64,000 nt of DNA from Aspidiotus rigidus (taxonomy: Eukaryota > Arthropoda > Insecta > Hemiptera > Diaspididae), in the NCBI GenBank assembly GCA_035079385.1, contig JAVHKY010000010.1, positions 744,001 to 808,000 on the forward strand, written 5' to 3'. Position numbers and translations under genes: made by a program. Positions 24,951 through 36,701 of the stretch are shown here, in pieces (within the stretch, counting starts at the first letter, position 1; each line of letters begins with the position of its first letter). The notes under the pieces are model-generated. The model made no database searches and was not told the DNA's origin. It saw only the letters and a list, made by a program, of their open reading frames with translations.

Positions 24951-25561
24951 AGCGTACCGTGTCCTTGATAAGCTCTGTAATTCTTGTTGGGTTGTTTTGG
25001 TTGTTGCCACTCAACCAACAGGTACACTCTGCGCCGATATCCACGCAGGTCATCCAAGTCAGGTAATTCTCTTTTGAAACGAAAGGCTATGAGCGAGCAC
25101 GCACGCCGAAAATGGCCCCCAACGAACCGCACCTTCAGCACCAGTATCTACCCTTTAGGGCCATGCGTTAGTGGTCGGGAGGGCTCCATTTTCTCCTCGA
25201 GGTTCGCGCGCGCGTTGTGCAATGCTCGTCAATGAGACCACTATAGGAAGAAAAATAAATGCGGTAGATGTAGAGTCACGTTATGGCCGCTCACATCTAC
25301 GAGTACCAATCCCCATGGTGCTGCTCCTGATACTAACACAAGTACAACATAAGCACAACCAAACACAGGACGCTCAGGAGGCAACGCCTACGAAAGGAAG
25401 GGCAAAAAAAAAAGACGCCAACAAAAGAAGAAGAGGAGCAGAAAGAAATCCATGCCTGAGAAGCCAGAGTCGCCAAGCACTACTGGTGAGCTCGTGAAAG
25501 TCTGGTGGAGGAGTAGATACGCACACGTCCATGGTAAAGGACTGTCTAAATTCCAGGTTGA
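24951..25561. other. GC-richer segment of uncertain origin
   Basis: More CpG and GC than its surroundings. It includes GGTTCGCGCGCGCGTTGTGC near 25201 and an A-rich stretch near 25400. It may be the 3' untranslated part of the LINE fragment that follows on the minus strand, or a separate insertion. Basic ORFs here have no recognised domain. Confidence 0.35.
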
Positions 25562-25755
25562 GTGCTGAGTGCTCCCTCGATCAGTATTAGCGGCAAATGT
25601 AGACACCTGGATAAGTACCTGCGTTGTTTTGAGCATACGTGGAATCAGATTAATTGGGGTGAGTTCTTCATCTTTCCCGAGCTCACCCCGCTCAAGTCTC
25701 CACGCCTCACACTCAGAAAAGGTGTGCTGTGGTTCATCATCCCGCTCCGTCCTTC
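25562..25755 (-). pseudogene. R1/jockey-like LINE, C-terminal region
   Basis: The minus-strand translation contains DEPQHTFSECEAWRLERGEL followed by KDEELTPINLIPRML. This matches the D-x-x-x-H-T-x-x-x-C knuckle and the L-T-P-x-N motif after it, found at the end of R1/jockey-type LINE polyproteins. A related nucleotide stretch (GGACCACAGCACACC) occurs in the copy at about 49850. The reading frame stays open to about 25388 but loses resemblance. The upstream part of the element has been replaced by the Penelope-like fragment at about 25755. Confidence 0.6.
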
Positions 25756-26600
25756 TGTCCATTTTCTCATAAAATCGCTGCCTTCAACAGTTATATTCAT
25801 CGATTGACCAGAATTCCGCTGAGTCAGCCAGCTTTCAAGCATTTGGCCGCTGTGAATAAGGTCAACTTGGACATTGACCGTATGGTCCGTAAAAAGCTTA
25901 CGAGAAAAGGCCTTGATTCTACCTCCTCCTTCCCCCGCGATCTGAGTTGTAATAATGATAATAAAAAACTACGTTGGAGCAAACTCCCGTTTTTGGGCGA
26001 AATTTCATCCAAGCTGACTCGTGTCCTCCGCCCCTTTGGCTTCAGGCCTGCCTTTTATAACCTCACAGCGCTGAAGGGTTTGTTTGATAGGCTAAAGGAC
26101 CCCATCCCGCGGGGGGAGTGGGGTGTACAGATTGGAACTGTGCAAGGACTGTAACGGCGTATACATAGGTGAGACAGGTCGCCAACTCGGAATTCGAGTA
26201 GAGGAACACCTTAAGGCCTGGAAAGAAAAAATTTGGGTGATTCAGCCTTTGCGGACTATTTTGTCTCCAGTGGTTTCAAGGAAGGGTCAGCTACCCTCCT
26301 CCACAAAGAAAGCTCTTACTTTAAGCGTATTGCGCTAAAAAATATTGAAATAGTGCGTCATCTGAACAGTGACGATGTCACTGTACTCAACAGGTATTTT
26401 CCCGACAAAGGTTTAGATGAATTGGTCTACGAGCTTGATTCACCTCGCGAAGGCTCGCTCGTTCCATCTTGATCTCGTTGGTATTCTGTTTTATGAGTCG
26501 TATCTGGGTTAGTGGCGTTCTATCTTTGCCCGATGATGGTTTGTTAACCGAAAGATCTCGCATCTTCTGTTTATCTGCGGTCATTGCAATCAGTCTTTTC
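25756..26600 (+). pseudogene. Penelope-like element fragment (C-terminal RT plus GIY-YIG), 5' truncated
   Basis: The first frame reads HKIAAFNSYIHRLTRIPLS, DRMVRKKLTRKGLDS and LRPFGFRPAFYN. Each parallels the larger copy at 44.8-46.9 kb. Near 26120 the frame shifts and continues with GVYRLELCKDCNGVYIGETG, then RQLGIRVEEHLKAW: a GIY-YIG nuclease start with both tyrosines, the paired cysteines typical of Penelope-like elements, the catalytic Arg and a downstream Glu-His. Another shift near 26230 leads to SAFADYFVSSGF and KRIALKNIEIVRH. At least two frameshifts make it inactive. The RT palm core is missing. Its 3' end lies at or beyond the structured motif at 26529-26560. Confidence 0.88.
26529..26560 (+). 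other. Conserved hairpin motif 3' of Penelope-like ORF, copy 1
   Basis: Reads CCGATGATGGTTTGTTAACC followed by GAAAGATCT. GGTT/AACC can pair around TGTT and is followed by GAAA. Nearly the same string lies 3' of the other copy (44835-44864, minus). See the finding for the partial hammerhead resemblance. Confidence 0.55.
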
Positions 26601-26729
26601 GATTACTCTTTGAGTATTCTGTAATCATAACAAGAGATTGGAAAGATGGATCGAAAAACCGAAAACAGCGTCGTTGTACTACTAAAATAGTAAAATTTTT
26701 TTGAAATGCCAGAGTATAACCAAAAAATA

Positions 26730-26930
26730 TGAGCTGATACTAGGTTATAGGTAGCCTAACATGCAAGAAGTCAAGCTAAAATCGTAGCCTAACATCAGTT
26801 TATGAGGCTTATACCGGGCGAAGGAATACCCGGTAGGTCGCTCTTTAGCCCCTCAGCTAGGTGGCCTAACATACTCTTAATTTGTATAGTGATTATACAA
26901 ATACTACAGAAACTAGACTACGGGATTTAG
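26730..26930. repeat. Dispersed repeat family A, copy 3
   Basis: GTAGCCTAACATGCAAG-like phrases, GAGGCTTATACCGGG and GTGGCCTAACATAC recur here as in the copies at 2.1 and 48.9 kb. Non-coding. Confidence 0.5.
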
Positions 26931-27029
26931 TATATCCGTAGACATAACTCACGCTCTCAAAAAGCGTCATGTTTAAGTGTGTTTTCCTCAATCGCATTAC
27001 TATCCAACCTTTTTTCTTTTCTGTTTTAG

Positions 27030-27393
27030 CTTAAAATGCAAGCCGACGGACAATGAGCTTTCTTAACTCCATTCAACAGTATGTCGCCGGTCTATCGCTA
27101 AGCCCGAAGCGTTTTTCGCTGTCGAATAAATCATCGTCGGAATGTTCGGAGGATTTTGGTAGTCCGAGCGCCGGTCGAAGCGCTTCCACCGGAAGCGTAA
27201 CATCGATACCGGGTTTTCCTAAAGTCGTACCTGCACCGGGTGTTACAACGCCGTCTCGACGGAAAACGTTAGAATGTCCAAAACGTATGATGTCGATCCG
27301 GCAGCAATCGACGCCAAGCCATCAGAAACCCGTACCCACCTTTCCAAAACGTCGATTGTCCTGGCCGGAAATCGATTCGCAAGCCACATCCGG
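27030..27393 (+). CDS. First coding exon of an unidentified host gene (5' UTR plus 113 codons)
   Basis: A pyrimidine-rich acceptor (CTTTTCTGTTTTAG) ends at 27029 and a strong donor, CGG|GTAAGT, follows 27393. Translation starts at ATG 27053: the frame is closed upstream by TAA at 27032-27034, so this is the first usable in-frame start in the exon. The 113 codons encode MSFLNSIQQYVAGLSLSPKR and then a Ser/Pro/Lys/Arg-rich stretch with several S-P and R-R-x-S sites, probably disordered and phosphorylatable. The codon use and phase fit exon 2 at 52719. The exon is bounded by splice signals on both sides, so a 5' non-coding exon must lie upstream. I do not recognise the family; the composition suggests the tail of a regulatory or cytoskeletal/membrane-associated protein, but that is a guess. 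Confidence 0.75.
27036..27056 (+). promoter_or_regulatory. Minimal upstream ORF overlapping the main start (ATGA)
   Basis: ATG at 27036 opens a six-codon uORF (M-Q-A-D-G-Q) whose TGA at 27054-27056 overlaps the main ATG at 27053 in the arrangement ATGA. If this exon is transcribed as modelled, initiation at the first ATG would force termination exactly at the main start. That geometry allows reinitiation or repression. The effect on expression is inference. Confidence 0.45.
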
Positions 27394-28689
27394 GTAAGTG
27401 GAATTGTATTGTTTAAAAATAACTTACGTAGGAGAAATTGTGCTCCAAATTAAGTACTTTTTAAGGACGTATCAAACAATATATACGAGTACTTATACGA
27501 GAAATGTGTTACACGCGTAGCTCCATGTCGCGAACAATAACGTCGTCGAATTCACCAGTTGCAAAATTTTCTCGACATTCTAAATTAAATTACCTCCCTT
27601 TCAATAGGAAGACGATGAAGAAGTAGAAAGTAGACAGCGGCTCATTAAGAACTGTACGCTCGGAGTGTTGATCGAATTTATTATGTTAGCGAAAAAGTCT
27701 GTCAAGTACATGACTATAATATTGTACTGCACTTGAAAGTATAAAATGAGGGGAAATATAAGAAAGAGAAAAAATTGTTTACTTTCTTCGTCGTACAACG
27801 AGTACAGTGGAAAATGACAAAATAGATTATGAATTGTACGAGAGGTTATGTTGAATGCGAATGAAATGGACTGAAACCACTTCAGCAAACCGCACGGTCA
27901 GTGGGAAGAATTTTTTCACGTCGTGGCGCCTCGAAGAATACGCGAGCAGAAAGGATTTTATAACGTCTTCAACCTTTATCATCTTCTGATGTAGACATAA
28001 GGATTTCATAAACAGCGAAGAAATGCTCTTTAAATAGTCCATCATCTTGTAGAGAAATTTTAGTGCCGAAATTAAGGTAATCAAATTTTCCTCTCTCATC
28101 CCTCAATGGTATATTATGACCAGAATTGGGAAAATTTGAATGAATTTTTCACGAACCCAAAACTGTTTCGTCTCATAATGAAATAGTATTTAGCCTTTTT
28201 TTTTTTTTCGTTCTACGAGGACGAAAGAGAGAGTTTTAAAGAGATTTGTCTGAATACTTTCTGATTTTATATCTGCGTGTGGCTCGACGGTTGACAGGTT
28301 TTCCGTTTGGTTCTCAATCGATGAATATCACGAAGGGTATAATTTTGAGTTCTTACGACTTTTCTTGATTGAGAATCTGTATTAGGAGAAGTTCTACAAG
28401 TTTGTTTTATATAACCGTCTGCTAGAATCTGGGATCGTATCATACCTTATACCAATAAATGATATGTCGTTAATACCGCCTTTAGTGGGAACTTCTCTTT
28501 CGAAGTCAGCGGCTGTGCTCCATAATATTATAAGGATGTAGCATGAGATCCATCTTGTTCGTATGTTTTGAATCGTTGTCCACTGTATGTATGATGACTA
28601 TTTAAGTGGAGAATATTTAATGAGTACACGAGTACAAAAAACCGCAAGGAATCACAGGTACGTCCGCCGCACCGGGTGCTTTAGCGTGA

Positions 28690-29110
28690 ACGAAAAAACT
28701 CAACACTAACAAAAACAGAAAAAATCATAAGGTCGTGACTGAACCAGTGAGCCATCAAAATATGAATCATTCTCGTAGACTAATTAAATCAATACCTCAT
28801 CAGAAATGTACCTGTTCAATACGCTGACGGATGTCAAATGATTTTAATAATTTCCAGGGTCATACGCTTGAAGCACGAATTTTCCGTGTGGAGACTTCTG
28901 ACCCTTCTTTGAAATTGTGGTCACTTTCATCAACGAAGTTCGACTCTCCTATCTTACAAGTATCTTTCTCCACGCGTTTTTATGCTCGGCCACCCTAATT
29001 TGAAGTTGGCGGCCAATCACCCTTATATGGACTCTAGGGTAATCATTACAGGCTTTGCTGTAACGTCACTTCTCTCAACCATCGGAAATCTCATCTCGGT
29101 CAACCTCAGA
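28690..29110 (-). pseudogene. Penelope-like element fragment, GIY-YIG region
   Basis: Nucleotide similarity to 44905-45260 is evident: TGAACCAGTGAGCCATCAAA against TGAACCAGCGAGTCATCAAA, then ATGAATCATTCTC, and the block around TTGAAGTTGGCGGCCAATCA against TTGGAGCTGACGGCCGGTCA. On the minus strand this spans the T-G-R-Q-L part of the GIY-YIG domain, the KAW helix and the linker before the 3' end. No long frame survives. It lacks the RT and the 3' hairpin motif, so it is a truncated dead copy. Confidence 0.75.
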
Positions 29111-30261
29111 GTAGAAAGTTGACCTTCTATTGGGATGAATTTGCTCCGGTAATATTCTTTTCAATGAAGAGTAATAAGGAAATATTGAATGTATTTAAAG
29201 AAAATCGTGACGTTTCTTGTTACTTCTATACACTTATTTTCTGGTGAATTGGTCGTGATTGTTTGTGCTGAACTATGGTCTTCTTCGATTTCCTGCGTTT
29301 CCTTTCAGTTTTCTTTCCGAATGATTTATTTGAGAGAACTGTTTTGGATGCGAAACGTGGACGCGTTTTTTATCCTTATTATTCTTCTACAGTCGTCTCG
29401 TAAATAGCTTTTTTTCGTGTGCTTCAAACGAAGTTCAATGTGATGTGTACATCTCACCTCCGCAAGTCTGCTGTGCCTTTGGATCTGTAAATACAAATTC
29501 TTTAACGCGTATAAACCTCCTCCATTTCGAATCATTTCTGTGGCGGGACGCAGAGAGAAACACTACACACGCGGTCGAGTGTTTGTTTCCGCGAGAATAA
29601 AGAGAACATCGTCGAGCATCGAACGTCGACTATTGCCTTCTACTATTCGTCGTACAAATTAATGTTTACACTAGAGAAACTCGAGAAATGCTGCCACTGG
29701 TGTACGACGTATTGGTGTAAACAAGATTTACCAGGCTTTTATTCGAGCAAATTGAATCGTAATTGTACCAAATTGAAATTAATTCTATAAAAGGCAGGCC
29801 TCAATGACGTTCCGCTGTATCGAGATGTGCATTTACCTTTGCGGTACAGAAATTCAGTAAAGCAGTTTCAGTCCTCTTCGCTTAATAAAAGGTGGAATTC
29901 GTTTTCTAGGTAGTATTAAACATTCGGAAATGTATTTGTCGTTATACTGTTGGATAGGTAAACAATTTACTGCTCATTTCCTAATGGACACGAAAAGAAT
30001 GACGATATCGTGCGAAGAAAAGACGGACTTGTATAACTATTCGAAACGTAGACGAAGTATTAGGAATTTAATATTTGCCAAATAAGAATATTGTCGTTCG
30101 GAGAGAGAAAATGGGGCTTGTACAGCTGTTTGCGAGAGATATTTGATGACAGTGTAACTCGAAAACAAAATGAAGAAGAAGCTTGTGAGGAATCGAATAA
30201 TTAATTTGAGGAGTGAGCCGAGCTTCTAAAAAGGGAGAGTTTCAGATAACATAACACTACT

Positions 30262-30393
30262 CTCATCTGCTGTTACTCTTCTCCCAGTGAAACGGATGCC
30301 CTACATACGCTCATTCACAACTTGAACACTGCAGTCATCCTTGCTGGTGACTTCAAGGTCAAGCAGAAGGATCACCAAATCGCCAAATTTTCG
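30262..30393 (+). pseudogene. LINE apurinic-type endonuclease fragment
   Basis: One frame reads CYSSPSETDALHTLIHNLNT and then AVILAGDFKVKQKDH. The pattern hydrophobic-x-GDF(N)-x-K plus a preceding L-x-x-L-I helix is the GDFN motif region of the endonuclease in R1/jockey-type LINEs; Asn is replaced by Lys here. Only about 44 codons remain, with no RT nearby, so it is a short relic. It may belong to the same R1-like family seen at 48.2 and 56.3 kb. Confidence 0.5.
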
Positions 30394-30394
30394 T

Positions 30395-30740
30395 CTGTAG
30401 AAAAAAAAATTAGATGCCATCGCAGGACTGCAATGGCAGCGGGGAACCCGCTGTCCCGAGAATTTTTCCAAGTCCTCCTATCATATGAAGCTTAGTGCTT
30501 GAAGTTTTTCCAAGTCCCGAAAATGATGACGTGACAACTTGAACGCACCGCAATTTCAAGGAAGCCGTGTTTTTCCAAGTCCCCCTCCTGTCATATATAG
30601 CTCAACATTGAAAATATTTCTGGGTCCCTAGCTCGAGAGTCAAAATTTCTCCAAGTCCCCCCTCTCCGTGACGCCATCAACTTCGTGACGTCATCAACTC
30701 GGGCCGCTCGCGGACTAAAATTTCCTGAAAGTACCCCCAA
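30395..30740. repeat. Dispersed repeat family B with a GCGGGGAACCCGCTGT motif
   Basis: Starts with AATTAGATGCCATCGCAGG and CAGCGGGGAACCCGCTG (a perfect short palindrome). The near-identical pair AATTAGATGCCACTGCAGG plus GCGGGGAACCCGCTG lies at 62740-62775. Units of TTTTTCCAAGTCC, CTCCT(A/G)TCATAT and AGCTC follow, then a TGACGTCA at 30686-30693. Confidence 0.6.
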
Positions 30741-31186
30741 CAAAAGGGATAGCGGTAAAAACTCGTACTTTATTTCGTTCATTGTGAGTGCGCGGTCTCA
30801 TTCATTAAGTCTATGGAAGTGGGCAAGGAATCTATTTTATATGTGTTTTTTTTTTGATTTCAATGATCTATTTTAGTATTGATTTACTTTTCGATAGTCA
30901 TTTATTCTTTAATCGATCACTTAGAGATTACTGTGCACTGGACCACTGGTCATCATAATTCCAGGAAACCAAGTCCATATTATGTATAAATATCTGGCCT
31001 AACAACAGAATATTTTCAACTTTTACTCCTCATTATTATTCTCCATTCATGAACACAGCTTAAAATTTAAAAATTGTACGAGTTTTTGACATTTTTCTCG
31101 TCTCTTACTGGACCATCTGCCTAATCTTAAGATTTGCGAGTTCCACTCTTTTCTCACTCAATAGAAGTCCTCTCGACGCGCGGCGC

Positions 31187-31286
<100 letters not shown>

Positions 31287-31289
31287 CCA

Positions 31290-31470
31290 GTTAGGTAAAC
31301 ATGCAAAATGCTAAACTTATATCAGGCTAAGAAGGGGGAAGCGAACGAGTGTAATGAAAGCTTGTCAGCTAGTGAGTCCAATATATAGTAGGCTTAAACT
31401 AGATCAAGAGTTCTGTAGAAAGAGTGGGGCTACGGGGACTTGGAAAAATTTTGAGTTCTGAGCCTGCGAA
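31290..31470. repeat. Family A copy 4 joined to a family B unit
   Basis: ATATCAGGCTAAG and TATAGTAGGCTTAAACTAGA are family A phrases. GGGGACTTGGAAAAATTTTG at 31434 is a family B unit. The two families also sit side by side elsewhere. Confidence 0.4.
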
Positions 31471-33079
31471 TAACAATACCCTATTAGCATGTGAAGCCCT
31501 TTGTGAGCACACGAGCTAGTCCGAGATTTCGACCTGTTTATGACGCCATAAAGTAGGCGCGGCGTAGCTTTGGCTTACTTCAGGGACAGAAATCAATTTA
31601 TTCCAACTACTTCAAGCCTTCAAAAAAAAAAGACGTGAAATACGATCCTATTTCTTTGGTTCTTGAAGACAATTTTTTCCTTCCTTCTTACATTTCGCTC
31701 AAACATGGAAACTGATTCAAGTCTTAGGGCCATAAATTGAAATTTTTTCTGTTTCCGAACTGGTCCGGAGACCCCTCCTCTTCCTCAGATACCTCCCGTC
31801 ATTTTCGAAAATTCTTTCAAGTCCCTTCATTAGGTTGATGTTCCCGCTCTGTAGTTACTTGCGAAAATTTTCTCGTGTCTTGAACTAAATGTACACCCGC
31901 GTCCCCACTGGTAAAAGATTCATGTTCGTCTTTAATAGAAGTCAGTTGTATTCTCATTATCCGTCAGTCCTTTCCCTCTCCTTATCCATTCGTCATCTCT
32001 ATTCACTCGTTTTAGTATGCCGGTCGTGAATTCAGGCTTTTCTTCCAGTTGAAAGTATTGAGTATTTGAAAGATGAACATCAATGAGGTCAAACGTAACT
32101 CGTCGTGTGAGGAATTGACTGGCGAGAACGGCGGGACGGATCGGCAACACATCAGTCATAAAATTAATAAAATTGATTGTCCAATTGTCCTTCAGCTGGG
32201 TGTTTTGGCAATCTCAACAGATTATCCTTCCTGAAAATGATGCATAATCACATAATCAAATTCCTCTCCGCCCGTTCGTGCCCTATGTAGTGCAGTGAAA
32301 TCCATAGTATTACAAAGGATGGTTTTTGGAACATAATACCACGAACAAAAATTGTGGAGTGTTCTTTGGCAAAATGATGTAGATCTGAGTAGAGAAGAGT
32401 TTTATTTTTTCGCGAAAGACGACAGAGTTGTTGCTTGAAAGACATGAAAATTTAGACGAATGTTTTATCTGTTTTTTTTTGTACTTGGCCAAGTAATAAT
32501 TTTACTACAATTTATCGGGGTGTTTTTTTTTTTAGCGTGGAATCCGCTATTTTTTGTTTGTGGACATTCTCAGGGAATGCGAGCGCGTCCGACGTTGATG
32601 ACGTCATAATTTTTGGGAAATGTCCGACGACTTGAAATATAATCGACCATCAAGCTATAATCATAATATGAGGGAGAATTTGAGAACGGGACTTGCAGAT
32701 GACGTCATGAACATCTAGTCTAAATATCACAGGAATTCGGGATTATAGGAATTTTCGTAGTCTAAATGAAGTTCAGAAAGATTCTTCAGGAGATATTTAC
32801 TGTTTCGTATCGTACACTACGATAAATATTTCATCGTATGTACTGAGGTTCAAAATACATAGTACAGATAATACACATTGCTTAGCATATCAATTTTAAG
32901 GCTAAAGCCTACCTTGCAGCAACTTCCTTTTTGAAGGATAAACTCGCTCTCTTTACGCCTTGCGCTCTCCTTCCACCAAGACTTTACAAAACAATTTCAA
33001 TCGGTCTGGCACATCTCGATTCGAATACGTCTACTTACTCGAAGATAAAGGAAACAAAAATGAAACGAGCTGTTTTTCA

Positions 33080-33140
33080 CGGATTCGCGAGGCTTGCGGG
33101 TTCCCAATTGCCATTGCAAAGTTTGCAATGACCTCTAAAT
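33080..33140. repeat. Short repeated palindrome unit (TTGCAAAGTTTGCAA)
   Basis: GCGGGTTCCCAATTGCC plus ATTGCAAAGTTTGCAATG recurs in variant form at 14773-14815, and more weakly near 52050. It is inside the predicted intron. Confidence 0.45.
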
Positions 33141-35049
33141 TTTCTTCGCTGTTTCTCTCACGTATCGTACATTGGAACTTATCGAATTTGGTTTAAAATG
33201 CACGTTATTTTTTCTTACAGAACTGCCAATACGTTAATAAATAAAGCTCAATACTTTTAGAGATTTTTCGTTGTATAATTTGATCTTCCTATCAGTTGAG
33301 GTTCACTAGAAGATTTTTATCCTCAACAAGTACCATTACACAACAGATAAATTCTAAAAATCTCCACCATTCCTCAATTTTCATTTACTACCTCTCTACC
33401 TCTTCAAAGTTTAAGGACTGGATGCTTACCTTGTCGTGGAAAACCAACCTGCCCACACCGTTTTAAATACAAAGTCTCGTGTGGAAGGCTTATTTTTTCC
33501 ATTGATGAACGATTCCTTTGAAACTTCGTTAAGAGTGTCCGCGATTAATTAGAGAAGAAATGTGAAAGGTTATAGTGTGGACGAATACTCCTTCTTTTCG
33601 AAGTTGCTAATTAAAGTGTGGTCGTCGCAAAGGCACGTAAATATTGATTTTATTTCGAGCGAATATTCCGACCCTAGTAAAAATAACCAGAAAAACGATC
33701 GATGATGTTGACAAAATGAGTTCCATCATTTCGCTGTGGACTACGCGCGTAGGTCTTTTGAGCGCTAAATTAAAGAACAAACGGATGACAAAATTACTAA
33801 AAAAACAAGTTTACTGCTCGCAGAGGATATGGAATGAAAATTAGTCTGAAGGAAAAAATCAGGAATTCCTCGTCATGTCAGAGAAGTATCCGAATTTAAA
33901 ATTGACTCAAATTCTTTATTTTTTTGTAGTCGTTTCGTAGCCTTTTTTGGTCGCGTTTTCAATAACGATATCAAAGGCGGCCTCCCAACATTAATTACTT
34001 TTTCCTTCCTCACTTTGTTTTCCTGTGCTTACTTTTAAAATGTTGTGGCCAAACGATAGTGCTTACGACACTATTTCGCGTGCTGCACGTACATAAAATA
34101 TTACGTTTTACTAACCTGCCGATGTTTGACTGTTTTCCATAAAGTACTCCTATTTTGAGGCCGAATCTCTGATGAATTCATTATATCGCGGAGCGAAGAA
34201 AATGTCGAGTTTTAAAAATTGTTATACCGATAAGAATGGTATTTTTCCTACGAAGTCGGTGGATAGTTTGTCAGTTGTGACGTATAACGTTTGTTCCAAG
34301 AGAGATACCATCTATTATAGTGCAATGCCAAATGACAAACGTATATCGAAGAGTAAACGAGCAACTCTCGTATTCCTTTCTCCTGAATTTATATTGTTTA
34401 TTGATGCCCACGAGGCATCGTTTCATTTCTCGTTCACTTTTTGTGGTTTTTCTTCACGATTCCTTGAAGTTTTAAATTTAATGGATGAGGCGATCCTCAG
34501 AAAATTTGTCTACGCTATTTATGAAAGTTTACTAGAAACGATTACGTAATTACGTATATGTGGTTACAAAATAAAGCATCATATTTTGATAAAAATTAAT
34601 AAGTAGTGAATCAGAATTAGGATAATCCATTTTGTATCTTCAATTGCGATGTCAGCCATTTGGAATCCATAGTACTCGTATTTGGAACCAGTAAACTTAT
34701 ACGGGGATTTTCAAGCTACGCGAGGCTTCGAATCTTGTCTGAAACCTTATTCATTCGAATTTTGTAATACTCCAGAACGCTTTTGATTGAACAGTCATCT
34801 ATACGTGGCCACTACGATTGCGGACGAGGTAAGAGGACCAACAAAAATGAGATCAACTTCCACAATTTCTGTTTCTCGTTGACAAGTATCTCGATATCTT
34901 TAATTTGGTAACGAGTCCTTCAAGTTCTAGTGTAGAAATTACCATCGGGTCCTGTTCAGGATCATCAGTCTCCTTGGTGCATCTGAAAAGTCTCAGCCTC
35001 AGGAAAAACTTGTAGGTTCTTTGACAGAGTTGAACGAGAGGAGGTAGGA

Positions 35050-35501
35050 ACCTGTTTTATGGAGCACGTATATGATACGAGGGGGACTTGGAATACATTA
35101 GAAAGACGTTCTAAATCTTATGGTGTTTGCAAGGGTGCATATCTAGCTTATTGAAGGGGTTCAGTCAGATGGTGTATGAAGAATTGCATATCTAGTTACG
35201 TGAAGGGGTTATCTTTTAGGCTATATATAACGACCAAGCTATGTATGATAGGAGGAGACTTGAAAAACTCACAAGTTCTTTAATGGAGTTGAATGAGGAG
35301 TGGTAGAAAATCTGTTTTATGGGGGATATGCGATCTAAAAAATGTTGACCTAGCAGTCCTATGACGTCATCAAATTGTGGCCCGGACATTGGAGTTATAA
35401 TAGGAGGGAAACTTGGAATACCTCAGAAGGACGTTCTGAGTCATATGGTGTTTGAAGCGTTGCATATCCGGCTCATTGAAAGGGCCATCTTTCAAGCTAT
35501 A
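35050..35501. repeat. Dispersed repeat family B, long copy, left of the MITE
   Basis: Two large imperfect sub-repeats contain GGGGGACTTGGAATACAT and AGGGAAACTTGGAATACCT. Each is followed by GACGTTCT(A/G)A, (C/T)TTATGGTGTTTG or CATATGGTGTTTG, and TTGCATATC. The family continues after the inserted MITE at 36059, so one copy has been split. Confidence 0.6.
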
Positions 35502-36058
35502 TACCGGGTGGAGCAAAAAGGTATGGGACTTTGAACTAAATTCACCCCAGCTCAAAAACGCGAAAGGTAAGATGCACACATTAAATCTTCGAAATTTGTA
35601 TCTCAATTTTATCTTCAATTTGCGCCCCTAATCAACTTTCTACGACATTTCTAAGCCGAGTTATGGACCAGAATGTGCAAAAATTCGATCATTTTGCCAA
35701 AATTCTCAAAAATTGAAAGTTGATCAAACTTCCATATTTAATCCCATTTAAAAGTGAAATTTAACGCTGATTCCGAAAAAAATACCTGAATAACTCTATG
35801 AAGCTTGGAAGTGGGTGATTTTTCGATTTCTTATTTTGGAAACCTTGGCATATTGGTCAATTTTTGTCACATTTTGGTTCATAACTCGGTTCAGAAAAGT
35901 TGGAGAAACTTCGGATGTGGCTCAAATTAAAGATAAAATTGAGATACAAAATTCGTACATTCAAACTATACGTTTAATAACGTTTTGCGTTTTCGCGCTA
36001 CGACAGATTTAGCGCAAACTCCCGTTTAACTGGTAACATCTTTCTGCCCCACCCGGTA
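35502..36058. mobile_element. 557-bp MITE with about 200-bp terminal inverted repeats and TA duplication
   Basis: The ends read TACCGGGTGG...CCACCCGGTA-type, with an inner match such as TTTGTATCTCAATTTTATCT on the left and its inverse on the right, so the arms cover about 200 bp each. TA flanks both sides. The interrupted host repeat is readable: GGCTATATATAACGACCAAG at about 35222 is a related empty site for the junction CAAGCTA-TA...TA-CCAATCACC. No transposase is encoded; the 82- and 65-codon ORFs lie in the arms. The superfamily is not certain, although a TA target fits Tc1/mariner-like mobilisers. Confidence 0.82.
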
Positions 36059-36560
36059 TACCAATCACCGAGCTATGTATGATAGGAGGGGGATTTAAAA
36101 AATTTCTGAGCTCCGAGCTTTGCCGGCCGGCGGACGTTTGCAAACCTCTCAACGTGCTCATGTACGTTATCTTCCGGAGAGAATGCGATTTGGAATTTCT
36201 CTATCTCTCTTCAACAAATTTATCATCCTTGAAAATCACTAGCTACCCCTCTATCACATTTATCCTTAGATTCAGCGACCAAAAATTCAACTTCTAACCG
36301 GGAACATTTTTTATCGAGAGGTGGGTGGGGGGGTCTTTTGGAGACCATGTCCGCCGTCCTCCGTTCGGCCGGCAAACCTCGAAGCTCAAAAATCTTTTAA
36401 ATGCCCCTCATATCATACATAGCTTGGAAAGCAGGGGCTGTGACGTCACAATCTGATCACGACGTAGATCAGTTTTTTTTTCAAATTCCCCGCCTATCAT
36501 ATACAGCTTGGGGACGGGTCCTGTGACGTCACAATTTGAAGTGCTACTAGCGTATGCGCT
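36059..36560. repeat. Dispersed repeat family B, right of the MITE
   Basis: Contains GAGCTATGTATGATAGGAGG, and later CCCCTCATATCATACATAGC and CCCCGCCTATCATATACAGC, each of the last two followed within about 50 bp by TGACGTCA (36441 and 36524). Confidence 0.6.
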
Positions 36561-36701
36561 GTACCTGATTTTCACCACTAGCGTAAGGGCTCTACCCGAA
36601 AGTATGCTTATTAACAGTGAGTATGCAATATATTGTACACATTAATGTGGAAATAATGCGGAAGCTAGTTTTCTCAATATGCAGAATCACAACGCAGCGC
36701 A

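Noticed and set aside
26529..26560. Functional hammerhead ribozyme call
   Set aside because: The core U of CUGANGA is C, and no clear third stem or cleavage site is visible. Kept only as a finding to test.
34172..34549. 125-codon + strand ORF
   Set aside because: No recognisable family, no signal peptide or motif, and it lies in the predicted intron. Kept out as probably accidental.
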